Source of the DNA: Aliishimia sp045106335
GTDB taxonomy: Bacteria > Pseudomonadota > Alphaproteobacteria > Rhodobacterales > Rhodobacteraceae
Direction of reading: 5' to 3'
Assembly: GCA_045106335.1 (NCBI GenBank)
Contig: JBGCEM010000100.1
Span: 1-64,000 of the forward strand
DNA length: 64,000 nt
Shown: piece after piece, positions 1 through 7,304 of the stretch
Numbering within the stretch: position 1 is the first letter of the stretch
Layout of the letters: the number at the start of each line of letters is the position of its first letter
Position numbers and translations under genes: made by a program
Notes under the pieces: generated by a model
Databases searched by the model: none
The model's input: the letters and a program-made list of their open reading frames with translations, nothing else
What the model was told of the DNA's origin: nothing

Positions 1-404
1 TCCAAGTCTTTTGCTAAATCCTGGATTAAAAACCAACCGAAGCCGCCTTCAGGAAGATCAGGAATTTCGACATCTAAATCGGCTTGTTGCCCCATGGGAA
101 TTTGTCCGTCGGGCATTGGGCGTCCTTTGTCGCGAAGCGTAAAGTGCAAGCCGTTGACGTGTTGATTGCATTCCAGTGCAATTGGGCCGGCAGGGTCACC
201 TTCGGGATAGGCGTGTTCCACAACATTGTTCAAAGCTTCAGCCAACACAATTTCTATTGTACCAAGCTCGTCGCCGTCCAATGACAGGGGACTCAGCGCG
301 GATCGGATGTCTTGCAGCGCGTCGCGTACAGAGTTTGCCCCGCTTTCAAAGCTTAAATTGAACATTGGCGTTTGCGTCGGCATGGTCATAGAGGTGGCCG
401 TCAT
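1..404 (-). CDS. RsbW-like anti-sigma factor ATPase (partial, 3' end outside window)
   Basis: The reverse strand from an ATG at 404 reads open to the window edge (134 codons seen). The N-box-like segment EALNNVVEHAYPEG and the later DKGRPMPDG and GGFGWFLIQDL segments fit the HATPase_c_2 fold of RsbW/SpoIIAB serine kinases. In that family the kinase binds a sigma factor and is released from it by a STAS partner, which it phosphorylates. Its ATG overlaps the TGA of the upstream STAS gene by 4 bp, so the two are translationally coupled. The C-terminus, and any sigma factor or RsbU phosphatase, lies outside the window. The target is therefore unknown. Confidence 0.85.
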   Translation of the reverse strand, partial: MTATSMTMPTQTPMFNLSFESGANSVRDALQDIRSALSPLSLDGDELGTIEIVLAEALNNVVEHAYPEGDPAGPIALECNQHVNGLHFTLRDKGRPMPDGQIPMGQQADLDVEIPDLPEGGFGWFLIQDLAKDL

Positions 405-739
405 GCGTCCGAACCTTCCAAAGCATCATCCAAAGTTGGATAGATCGAAAACACTGAATTCATGCGCGTCAGCCGGAAGACTTTATCGACGGTTGGGGAC
501 AATCCGGCCAAGGCCAACGTACGTCCTGGGCCCATCGCTTTTAGTGCTGCAACAATTGCGCCTAAACCGCTGGAATCAACAAAATTCACGTTGCAAAGGT
601 CAAGGATGACAACATCTGGGCCTTCTGTTGTTTCTTTTCGCATTTGATCCTTGAACGACAACGCGACAGCACTGTCAATTCTGGCCTCATCGACTGTTAC
701 GATACGGCGGCCAGCTTGGTTTGTACTGGTCAGCTTCAT
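401..739 (-). CDS. STAS-domain anti-sigma factor antagonist
   Basis: This is a 112-residue protein, a full-length single STAS domain. The motif VDSSGLGAI (residues 54-62) carries the serine normally phosphorylated by the cognate RsbW-type kinase (Ser56 by position), and VVILDLCNVNFVD precedes it as in SpoIIAA/RsbV. In the family, the unphosphorylated form captures the kinase and frees a sigma factor. The kinase gene follows with a 4-bp overlap. The upstream intergenic region is shared with a divergent thiolase gene and holds a 9-bp inverted repeat. Family assignment is firm; the regulon is unknown. Confidence 0.88.
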   Translation of the reverse strand: MKLTSTNQAGRRIVTVDEARIDSAVALSFKDQMRKETTEGPDVVILDLCNVNFVDSSGLGAIVAALKAMGPGRTLALAGLSPTVDKVFRLTRMNSVFSIYPTLDDALEGSDA

Positions 740-742
740 ATT

Positions 743-780
743 GTATCACTTTTATCATTGGCGTTGGCTCGAAGTGATAC
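743..780. promoter_or_regulatory. 9-bp inverted repeat between divergent STAS and thiolase genes
   Basis: GTATCACTT at 743-751 and its exact reverse complement AAGTGATAC at 772-780 are separated by 20 nt. The repeat lies in the 91-bp space between the two divergent start codons (739 and 831). Half-site centres are 29 bp apart, close to three helical turns, which fits a dimeric regulator; a stem-loop in a leader is the alternative. The binding protein is unknown. Confidence 0.45.
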
Positions 781-830
781 GGGCTAAGTGTTACCAATTT
801 GTATGTGCTTGGCCAAAAAAGGAAACGGCG

Positions 831-2003
831 ATGGAACAGGTTGTAATAGTTGGGGCCGCGCGCACGCCGATGGGTGCCTTTCAAGGCGCATTGCAGAGCC
901 AAACCGCTTCGGACTTAGGCGGGGCAGCAATACGCGCAGCGATTGAGGACGCAGGTCCGGCAAAAGTCGAAGAAGTTTTGATGGGTTGTGTGTTGCCCGC
1001 AGGTCAAGGCCAAGCCCCAGCGCGTCAGGCGGGGTTTGCAGCAGGATTGGATAAATCTGTACCTGCTACCACGCTCAATAAAATGTGCGGATCGGGGATG
1101 AAGGCTGCGATGATGGCCTTTGACCAAATTCGTTTGGGTCAGACGGGCGTGATGATTGCAGGCGGTATGGAGAGCATGACCAACGCACCGTATTTGCTGC
1201 CGAAGATGCGCAGTGGCGCGCGGTTGGGGCATGGGCAGGTCGTGGATCACATGTTTCTGGATGGTCTTGAAGACGCTTATAAGACCGGCCGTCTGATGGG
1301 GACATTTGCCGAAGAGTGCGCACAAACATTTCAATTCACGCGCGAAGCACAGGATGCCTATGCTTTGGCATCGCTGAGCCGGGCCATTAGCGCACAAGAC
1401 AATGGGGCATTTGAGGGCGAAATCGCAGCGCTTACGCTGCAAACGCGTGCGGGTACGACGACGTTAGACGCCGACGAACAGCCCGCAAATGCGCGCCCCG
1501 ATAAGATCCCACATCTGAAACCGGCTTTTGCAAAGGATGGCACTGTAACGGCGGCGAATTCCTCTTCGATCTCGGATGGGGCAGCAGCACTTGTATTGGC
1601 CTCAGAGCAGGTTGCAATGGAACAAAGTTTGAAAATCCGCGCGCGAATTCTGGGCCATGCCTCGCATGCACAAGAGCCCGGGCTTTTTACAACTGCACCC
1701 GTGCCGGCCGCGCAAAAGCTGTTAACAAGCATCGGCTGGACGCTGGAAGATGTTGATTTGTGGGAGGTCAACGAGGCCTTTGCCGTCGTGCCCATGGCGT
1801 TCATGCATGAAATGGGGCTTAGCCATGACCGGGTCAATGTGAATGGCGGCGCCTGTGCTTTGGGCCATCCTATCGGGGCGTCGGGCGCCCGCATCATGGT
1901 GACGCTGCTGAATGCACTGGAAAAACGCGACCTGAAACGTGGTGTTGCGGCCATTTGCATTGGTGGCGGAGAAGGCACTGCCATTGCGATTGAACGCGTA
2001 TGA
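831..2003 (+). CDS. Acetyl-CoA acetyltransferase (thiolase)
   Basis: The 390-residue product has the usual length of biosynthetic or degradative thiolases. It shows the nucleophile Cys86 in TLNKMCGSGMKA, the NEAFA motif, His346 in CALGHPIGASGA and Cys376 in CIGGGEG, so the active site is complete. It should condense two acetyl-CoA or cleave acetoacetyl-CoA in the cytoplasm. The ATG at 831 was chosen because the conserved MEQVVIVGAARTP begins there; the frame stays open upstream, but that sequence is not thiolase-like. The next gene overlaps by 4 bp. Whether it serves PHB synthesis, ketone-body use or fatty-acid breakdown cannot be decided here. Confidence 0.92.
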   Translation: MEQVVIVGAARTPMGAFQGALQSQTASDLGGAAIRAAIEDAGPAKVEEVLMGCVLPAGQGQAPARQAGFAAGLDKSVPATTLNKMCGSGMKAAMMAFDQIRLGQTGVMIAGGMESMTNAPYLLPKMRSGARLGHGQVVDHMFLDGLEDAYKTGRLMGTFAEECAQTFQFTREAQDAYALASLSRAISAQDNGAFEGEIAALTLQTRAGTTTLDADEQPANARPDKIPHLKPAFAKDGTVTAANSSSISDGAAALVLASEQVAMEQSLKIRARILGHASHAQEPGLFTTAPVPAAQKLLTSIGWTLEDVDLWEVNEAFAVVPMAFMHEMGLSHDRVNVNGGACALGHPIGASGARIMVTLLNALEKRDLKRGVAAICIGGGEGTAIAIERV

Positions 2004-2455
2004 TCGACTATCTGACGCTTTCCAAAACACTTGAGGCCCTAACGGCCGGCGAAACGGATGCAGTCGCGCTTATGGCCACAGTGGCATGTGAGCTGCATCA
2101 TAGCGACACAAGGTTTGACTGGACTGGTTTTTACCGCGTGACGGAACCGGACTTGTTGAAGATCGGACCTTACCAAGGCGGGCATGGCTGCTTGCAAATC
2201 CCGTTTTCGCGCGGTGTGTGCGGGGCTGCGGCGCGGAGCGGGCACGTGCAACTGGTGGCGGATGTGAACGCATTTGAGGGCCATATCGCCTGCGCCAGTT
2301 CAACGCAGTCCGAGCTGGTCTTGCCGGTTTGGAACGGGCAGGGTGCGTTGATTGCGGTTCTGGATATTGACAGCGATCAACCCAATGCGTTCACGCAACA
2401 AGATGTGGATGGGTTGCAGCCGATTTTGCACAAGGTTTTTGCAAACGCACAGTAA
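2000..2455 (+). CDS. msrC: Free methionine-(R)-sulfoxide reductase (GAF domain)
   Basis: This 151-residue single GAF domain carries the fRMsr signature. GPYQGGHGCLQIPF, RGVCGAA and GHIACASSTQSE hold Cys64, Cys74 and Cys98, which match by spacing the three catalytic cysteines of E. coli YebR (84, 94, 118). It reduces free methionine-R-sulfoxide using thioredoxin-type reductants. The ATG at 2000 overlaps the thiolase stop codon (ATGA), indicating a common transcript. The biological tie to the thiolase is not obvious; a link to the methyl-group metabolism encoded downstream is only a suggestion. Confidence 0.9.
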   Translation: MIDYLTLSKTLEALTAGETDAVALMATVACELHHSDTRFDWTGFYRVTEPDLLKIGPYQGGHGCLQIPFSRGVCGAAARSGHVQLVADVNAFEGHIACASSTQSELVLPVWNGQGALIAVLDIDSDQPNAFTQQDVDGLQPILHKVFANAQ

Positions 2456-2561
2456 AGCAGAATTGCCGCACTGCGGCGTGAAATTTTGCTTGGTTTTTTC
2501 ACCGATGTTATGCAATGAAATTATCAGGGAAATTTTCACCACCCAAATCCGAGTCGCCACG

Positions 2562-3125
2562 ATGCTTCACGCCCCCCCCAGCACTTTAGGTGCAGACCTG
2601 CGCGCCCTGCGCAAAACGCGTGGGCTGACATTGACGGACTTGTCCGACAGGCTCGGACGCTCGGTGGGATGGCTCAGCCAAGTGGAACGTGATCTTTCCG
2701 ACCCGTCGATTGCAGATCTGCGCCAATTGGCAGCGGCGTTGGATGTGTCCGTGTCGATGCTGGCGCAGAACAAGACAAAAGGCGTGAACGAAGAGGGCTT
2801 TGTGGTGCGCAGTGGCACGCGGCGTCCGATTGGCTCGCGGGTGTCGGGCTTGGTCGAAGAGCTGTTGTCGCCTGATCTGACGGACGATTTCGAAATGGTG
2901 CATTCCACCTTTGAACCGGGCTCAGAAATTGACGAAGCCGTGACGCGCCCCACGCAAGAGGTCGGATATCTGCTGTCGGGCAGGCTGCGTTTGACCATCG
3001 GTCCGCGCACCTTCACGATCTATCCAGGCGACAGTTTCCGCATCCGGGGCGAGCCTTACCGCTGGGCCAACCCGTTCAATGAACCTGCCGTTGCGATCTG
3101 GGTCATCGCCCCGCCGGTGTATTAA
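2562..3125 (+). CDS. XRE-family transcriptional regulator with cupin domain
   Basis: The 187-residue protein has an N-terminal helix-turn-helix (about residues 10-65, LRALRKTRGLTLTDLSDRLG with recognition segment SVGWLSQVERD). A C-terminal cupin barrel follows (about 110-185, VGYLLSGRLRLTIG and YPGDSFRIRGEPYRWAN). XRE-cupin regulators commonly sense amines or amino acids. It sits directly before a LysE exporter (1 bp gap) and the dimethylglycine/betaine genes, so it is the natural candidate for controlling them. The ATG at 2562 was chosen because the conserved helix-turn-helix starts soon after; the ORF is open further upstream. Confidence 0.85.
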   Translation: MLHAPPSTLGADLRALRKTRGLTLTDLSDRLGRSVGWLSQVERDLSDPSIADLRQLAAALDVSVSMLAQNKTKGVNEEGFVVRSGTRRPIGSRVSGLVEELLSPDLTDDFEMVHSTFEPGSEIDEAVTRPTQEVGYLLSGRLRLTIGPRTFTIYPGDSFRIRGEPYRWANPFNEPAVAIWVIAPPVY

Positions 3126-3126
3126 T

Positions 3127-3744
3127 ATGAGCTTTGAAGCCTGGGCCTTATTCGCGTTGTTCTGGGTCGTGTTCGTCACGACACCGGGTCCTAACGCAGT
3201 AAATTGCATCCAAAACGGCATGCAGTTCGGCTTTACGCGCAGCTTGCCCGGGGTTGCTGCGATCTTGACCCAAGCCAGTGCGTTCCTGGTCCTGTCTGCT
3301 TTAGGGGTCACTGCGTTGATTGCCGCCTCGCCCACTGCGTTCTTTATCGCTAAATTGACCGGAGCAGGATTTTTGATCTGGTTTGGCGTGCGGGGATGGC
3401 TGAATGCGGGCAAACCTGTGCAAGTGCGCGCTGAGCCTGGTTCGATCTATGTCCGTGCCTTAGCTATCGCCACAATCAATCCAAAATCCGTCGCCGGTTA
3501 CTTGGCCGCTTTTAGTCAGTTTGTCCAACCAGATGTGCCGATCTGGGAGCAGATGTGGGTTATTATGCCCACCGCCCTGACCCTGACGGCGGCCAGTTAT
3601 TGCGGGTTCACCGCACTGGGCGCGGGGCTTGGGCGCAGCGCCTTGGCGGCTGTCCTGAACAGCTGGCTGCGCCGTGGACTTGCGATCTGTTTCATCCTTT
3701 ACGGCCTGCTCTTGGGCAGCGCCACATTGCCTGAGGCCAGATAA
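3127..3744 (+). CDS. LysE/RhtB family amino-acid exporter
   Basis: The 205-residue inner-membrane protein has about six hydrophobic segments, the family motif TTPGPNAVNCIQNGM near the N-terminus (residues 18-32) and NPKSVAGYLAAFSQF in the middle, both typical of LysE/RhtB exporters. These proteins export amino acids or small derivatives. It starts one base after the XRE-cupin stop and precedes the methylamine dehydrogenase genes, so its substrate may be an intermediate or product of that pathway such as a methylated glycine. That is inference from position. Confidence 0.88.
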   Translation: MSFEAWALFALFWVVFVTTPGPNAVNCIQNGMQFGFTRSLPGVAAILTQASAFLVLSALGVTALIAASPTAFFIAKLTGAGFLIWFGVRGWLNAGKPVQVRAEPGSIYVRALAIATINPKSVAGYLAAFSQFVQPDVPIWEQMWVIMPTALTLTAASYCGFTALGAGLGRSALAAVLNSWLRRGLAICFILYGLLLGSATLPEAR

Positions 3745-3792
3745 TGGGACACAGATTTTGCCCGTCCCGATCTGCCCGCACCCTTCAACCGC

Positions 3793-3809
3793 GTCGGGTA
3801 TATCCCGAC
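3793..3809. promoter_or_regulatory. Inverted repeat upstream of FAD dehydrogenase gene
   Basis: GTCGGG at 3793-3798 and CCCGAC at 3804-3809 form a perfect inverted repeat around TATAT, 31 bp before the ATG at 3841 and upstream of the Shine-Dalgarno AGGAG. It could be an operator for the nearby XRE-cupin protein or a small mRNA hairpin. No copy was seen upstream of the second dehydrogenase gene. Confidence 0.3.
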
Positions 3810-3840
3810 CGCTTTGCATATACCCAGCAGGAGTTTATCC

Positions 3841-6291
3841 ATGACTGACTTTCCAAAAACAGCGCGTGTGGTTATTATCGGTGGGGGTGCCGTCGGCGTG
3901 TCCTCGTTGTACCACTTGGCCAAAATGGGCTGGACTGATTGTGTCTTGCTCGAAAAAAACGAATTAACGGCAGGCTCTACCTGGCATGCGGCGGGCAATT
4001 GCCCGAACTTTTCGACATCTTGGGCGGTGTTGAACATGCAGCGCTATTCCTTGGAAATGTACCGGACCTTGGCCGAAGATGTGGACTATCCGATGAATTA
4101 TCACGTAACCGGTGCTTTGCGATTGGGCCACACAAAAGAGCGCGCGCTGGAATTTGAACGCGTGGTGTCTATGGGGCAATATCAAGGGCTTCAGTTGGAT
4201 TTGATGAGCCCGAAAGAGGCGCTGGATTACTATCCCTTCATGGAAACGCACGATCTGGAAGCAGTCCTTTGGGATCCGCTGGACGGCGACATTGACCCCG
4301 CGCAGTTGACGCAAGCCATGGCCAAAGGCGCGCGTGATCTGGGTGCCAGTATCCAACGCTTCTGCCCGGCGACGGGCGTGTCCAAAAACGACGCGGGCGA
4401 ATGGGTTGTGCACACCGATAAGGGCGATATCACCTGCGAATACGTGGTGAACGCGGCGGGGTATTACGCGCAACGTGTAGGCGAATGGTTCAAACCCTAT
4501 GGCGGGCGCACGGTACCGATGGTCGTGATGTCACACCAATATTTCCTGACTGACGAAATTGGTGAGATCGCAGATTGGACCAAAGACCAAGGCCGTAAAT
4601 TGCCGATGATCCGTGACGTAGACAGCAGCTACTACCTGCGCCAAGACAAGAACGGGCTGAATTTGGGCCCTTATGAACGCAACTGCAAAGCCCATTGGGT
4701 TACACCGGACGATCCGATGCCTGAGGATTTCAGCTTTCAGTTGTATCCGGACGATCTGGAGCGTCTGGAATGGTACATCGAGGACGCAATGGGCCGGGTG
4801 CCGGTTTTGGGCACAGCCGGTGTGGGACGCAATATTAACGGTCCAATCCCATATGCGCCGGACGGGTTGCCGATGATTGGCCCGATGCCGGGGGTGAAAA
4901 ACGCATTCGAGGCCCATTCCTTTACCTTTGGCATTGTCCAGGGCGGTGGTGCTGGCAAAACGCTGGCGGAATGGATTGTCGAGGGTCAAACCGAATGGGA
5001 TATGTGGGCCGTCGATCCGCGCCGCTATACCGATTACGCCGATCATGACTACTGTCTGTCCAAGGCGCTGGAAACCTATGGGCACGAATATGCGATGCAC
5101 TTTCCGCATCACGAATGGCCAGCCGGGCGCGACAAAAAACATTCGCCCGCGCATGACCATATCGTCGCGGCGGGCGGCGTGATGGGCGCTTATAACGGTT
5201 GGGAGCGGGCCAATTGGTTTGCAAAAGATGGCGATGATACATCTGAGGCTTCTGCTGAAACGTGGGATCGTCAGGGCCCTTGGACTGTGCGCGTTAAGGA
5301 AGAATGTGAAGCGGTGCGCGATGGCGTCGGGGTCTTGGATCTATGCGGCTTTTCACGCTTTGAGCTAACCGGACAAGGCGCTGCCGAGTGGTTGCGTGGC
5401 ACGATTGCGGGCGCATTGCCCAAAGTTGGGCGAATGAACTTGGGCTATTTCCCAGACAGCCGGGGCCGCGTGCTGACCGAGATGTCGATCATCCGGAAAG
5501 GCGATGATCACTTCACATTGATCACAGCAGCGGGCGCGCAGTGGCACGATTGGGAAGTTTTGTGGCGCAATCTGCCAGAAACACTGTCACTTGAAGACCA
5601 CACCCGCAAGGTCAACACAATCGTTGTCTCTGGACCTAAGTCCCGTGATTTGATGGGGAAAATAGGCACACAGGCAGATCTAAGCCTGGGCTGGTTGACC
5701 CACCAGGACGCAGCAGTGTGCGGGCATGCGGTGCGCCTTGTGCGTGTTTCCTTCGCGGGCGAGTTGGGCTGGGAAATCCATGCGCCGATTGAAGCTGCGG
5801 GTGAGATCTACAAGGCCGTGCTGGATGCGGGCGCGACACCATTTGGGATGTTTGCCTTAAACGCCATGCGCATCGAAAAAGGGTATCGAACGTGGAAGGG
5901 CGATTTGTCTTCGGACTACTCTTTGTTGGAAGCCGGGTTAGGACGCTTTGTCAAACTCGACAAACCACAAGCCTTTCCAGGCAAAGCCGCGTTGTTGAAT
6001 GAGCAGCAACAAGGATCCAAAAAAAGCTTTTGTACCTTGATCGTTCAAGCCGGTGATCAGGACGCTCCCTATATGTCAACAATTTGGAAAGACGGCGAAA
6101 TTGTGGGGGAAACGACCTCGGGGGATTACGGATACCGGGTTGAGGCGTCCATTGCTTTGGGCATGATCCGACCTGATTTGACGACGCCCGGTACAGAAGT
6201 TGAAATTAATATCTATGGCCAAATGTGTAAAGCCGTGGTTCAAGCGGATGCCCCTTTGTGGGATCCGCAAAATGAAAGGCTGCGCGCATGA
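3841..6291 (+). CDS. FAD-dependent dehydrogenase with GcvT domains (dimethylglycine/sarcosine dehydrogenase family), copy 1
   Basis: The 816-residue protein starts with a dinucleotide fold (GGGAVG, residues 14-19). STWHAAG follows, with His49 at the position that carries covalent FAD in dimethylglycine and sarcosine dehydrogenases. The C-terminal half (from about 430) matches the aminomethyltransferase domains (VRVSFAGELGWEIHAP, MRIEKGYRTWKGD), which pass the released one-carbon unit to tetrahydrofolate. The start at 3841 has AGGAG 8 bases upstream. Compared with copy 2 (7305), the segment after His49 differs (GNCPNF versus GLIAQL), so substrate preference probably differs. The homocysteine methyltransferase follows with a 4-bp overlap. 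Confidence 0.88.
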   Translation: MTDFPKTARVVIIGGGAVGVSSLYHLAKMGWTDCVLLEKNELTAGSTWHAAGNCPNFSTSWAVLNMQRYSLEMYRTLAEDVDYPMNYHVTGALRLGHTKERALEFERVVSMGQYQGLQLDLMSPKEALDYYPFMETHDLEAVLWDPLDGDIDPAQLTQAMAKGARDLGASIQRFCPATGVSKNDAGEWVVHTDKGDITCEYVVNAAGYYAQRVGEWFKPYGGRTVPMVVMSHQYFLTDEIGEIADWTKDQGRKLPMIRDVDSSYYLRQDKNGLNLGPYERNCKAHWVTPDDPMPEDFSFQLYPDDLERLEWYIEDAMGRVPVLGTAGVGRNINGPIPYAPDGLPMIGPMPGVKNAFEAHSFTFGIVQGGGAGKTLAEWIVEGQTEWDMWAVDPRRYTDYADHDYCLSKALETYGHEYAMHFPHHEWPAGRDKKHSPAHDHIVAAGGVMGAYNGWERANWFAKDGDDTSEASAETWDRQGPWTVRVKEECEAVRDGVGVLDLCGFSRFELTGQGAAEWLRGTIAGALPKVGRMNLGYFPDSRGRVLTEMSIIRKGDDHFTLITAAGAQWHDWEVLWRNLPETLSLEDHTRKVNTIVVSGPKSRDLMGKIGTQADLSLGWLTHQDAAVCGHAVRLVRVSFAGELGWEIHAPIEAAGEIYKAVLDAGATPFGMFALNAMRIEKGYRTWKGDLSSDYSLLEAGLGRFVKLDKPQAFPGKAALLNEQQQGSKKSFCTLIVQAGDQDAPYMSTIWKDGEIVGETTSGDYGYRVEASIALGMIRPDLTTPGTEVEINIYGQMCKAVVQADAPLWDPQNERLRA

Positions 6292-7205
6292 GTAATATAA
6301 CACTTCTGGATGGAGGCATGGGGCAGGAATTGGTCCGTCGTTCGGGTGGATTGGCGACTCCCCTTTGGTCGACCCAAGCGTTGATTGATCAGCCCAATGT
6401 GGTCGGTGACGTTCACCGCGATTATGTCGCGTCGGGCGCGACAGTGGCCACAAGCAACACCTATGCGTTACACCGGGATCGTCTGCGGGCTGGCGCAAAT
6501 CACTATGCTGCGGATGGCAGTGATTTGCCGGATCGCGAAAGTCAGTTCGAAGGCTTGTTGGAAACAGCCATGCAGCAGGCCCAATCTGTGCGCGGTACAG
6601 CGCGGGTTGCTGGGTCTATTGGTCCACTCGCAGCCAGTTATCGCCCTGATCTGCACCCGGATATGGATATCGCGGTTCCTCTTTATTTTGAAGTCGCCGC
6701 GTTGATTGCACCACAATCAGATATTATTTTGTTTGAAACCATTGCATCAATTTCTGCTGCGCGGGCCTGTTTGACGGCAGGGCGCAAGACAGATCTTCCT
6801 GTATGGTTGGCGTTCACGGTGGATGACGAAGATGGGACGCGTTTGCGTTCGGGTGAATTGATGTCTGAGGCCGTAGAAATTGCAAAAGAGGCAGACGCAG
6901 CTCTTGTCAATTGCTCTGCACCAGAGGCCATGCCGAAGGCACTGGATGTTTTGGTGGCAACCAAAGGTCCCATTGGTGCATACGGCAATGCCTTTGACGG
7001 GATTACCAAAGATTTCATTGACGGGGGGGCAACGGCGAATTCCTTGTCGGCGCGTCGCGATATGGGACCTAAGCCATACGCGGATTTGGCAGTGTCATGG
7101 CTGGATCATGGTGCGACGATTCTAGGCGGGTGCTGTGAGACTGGCCCAGCCCATATCGCGGAAATCGCCAAACGTCTTCAATCGGCAGGACATGTTTTAA
7201 CATAG
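6288..7205 (+). CDS. Homocysteine S-methyltransferase family protein (betaine-homocysteine methyltransferase candidate)
   Basis: The 305-residue TIM-barrel methyltransferase keeps the zinc-binding cysteines of the family: one in VNCSAPEAM and two in GGCCETGPAHI near the C-terminus. DGGMGQEL at the N-terminus is also typical. It moves a methyl group from a donor such as glycine betaine or S-methylmethionine to homocysteine, giving methionine. Its position between two dimethylglycine-dehydrogenase-like genes favours betaine as donor, because the by-product dimethylglycine is the substrate of those enzymes. The ATGA overlap with the preceding gene shows coupling. The donor is inferred, not proven. 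Confidence 0.85.
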   Translation: MSNITLLDGGMGQELVRRSGGLATPLWSTQALIDQPNVVGDVHRDYVASGATVATSNTYALHRDRLRAGANHYAADGSDLPDRESQFEGLLETAMQQAQSVRGTARVAGSIGPLAASYRPDLHPDMDIAVPLYFEVAALIAPQSDIILFETIASISAARACLTAGRKTDLPVWLAFTVDDEDGTRLRSGELMSEAVEIAKEADAALVNCSAPEAMPKALDVLVATKGPIGAYGNAFDGITKDFIDGGATANSLSARRDMGPKPYADLAVSWLDHGATILGGCCETGPAHIAEIAKRLQSAGHVLT

Positions 7206-7238
7206 TCCTGTTGTCCTAATTTGCACCGTCCCGGGGGT

Positions 7239-7283
7239 CCGGGGGCGCCGCCCCCGGCCGGTCGGATCCCGCAAGGGATCCGA
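7239..7283. repeat. Two adjacent GC-rich stem-loops in the intergenic space
   Basis: The first hairpin (7239-7257) pairs CCGGGGG with CCCCCGG around a 5-nt loop. The second (7262-7283) pairs TCGGATCCC with GGGATCCGA, a perfect 9-bp stem capped by GCAA, a GNRA tetraloop. Neither is followed by a T-tract on the plus strand, so they are more likely processing, stability or repeat elements than simple terminators. Dispersed GC-rich hairpins are common between genes in this family. They lie just before the ribosome-binding site of the next gene. Confidence 0.6.
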
Positions 7284-7304
7284 ATTCCATAGGAGAACGA
7301 ACTT

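Noticed and set aside
2513..2540. Imperfect A/T-rich inverted repeat before the XRE-cupin gene.
   Set aside because: Arms are short and need an insertion to align, so it cannot be told from background in an AT-rich leader.
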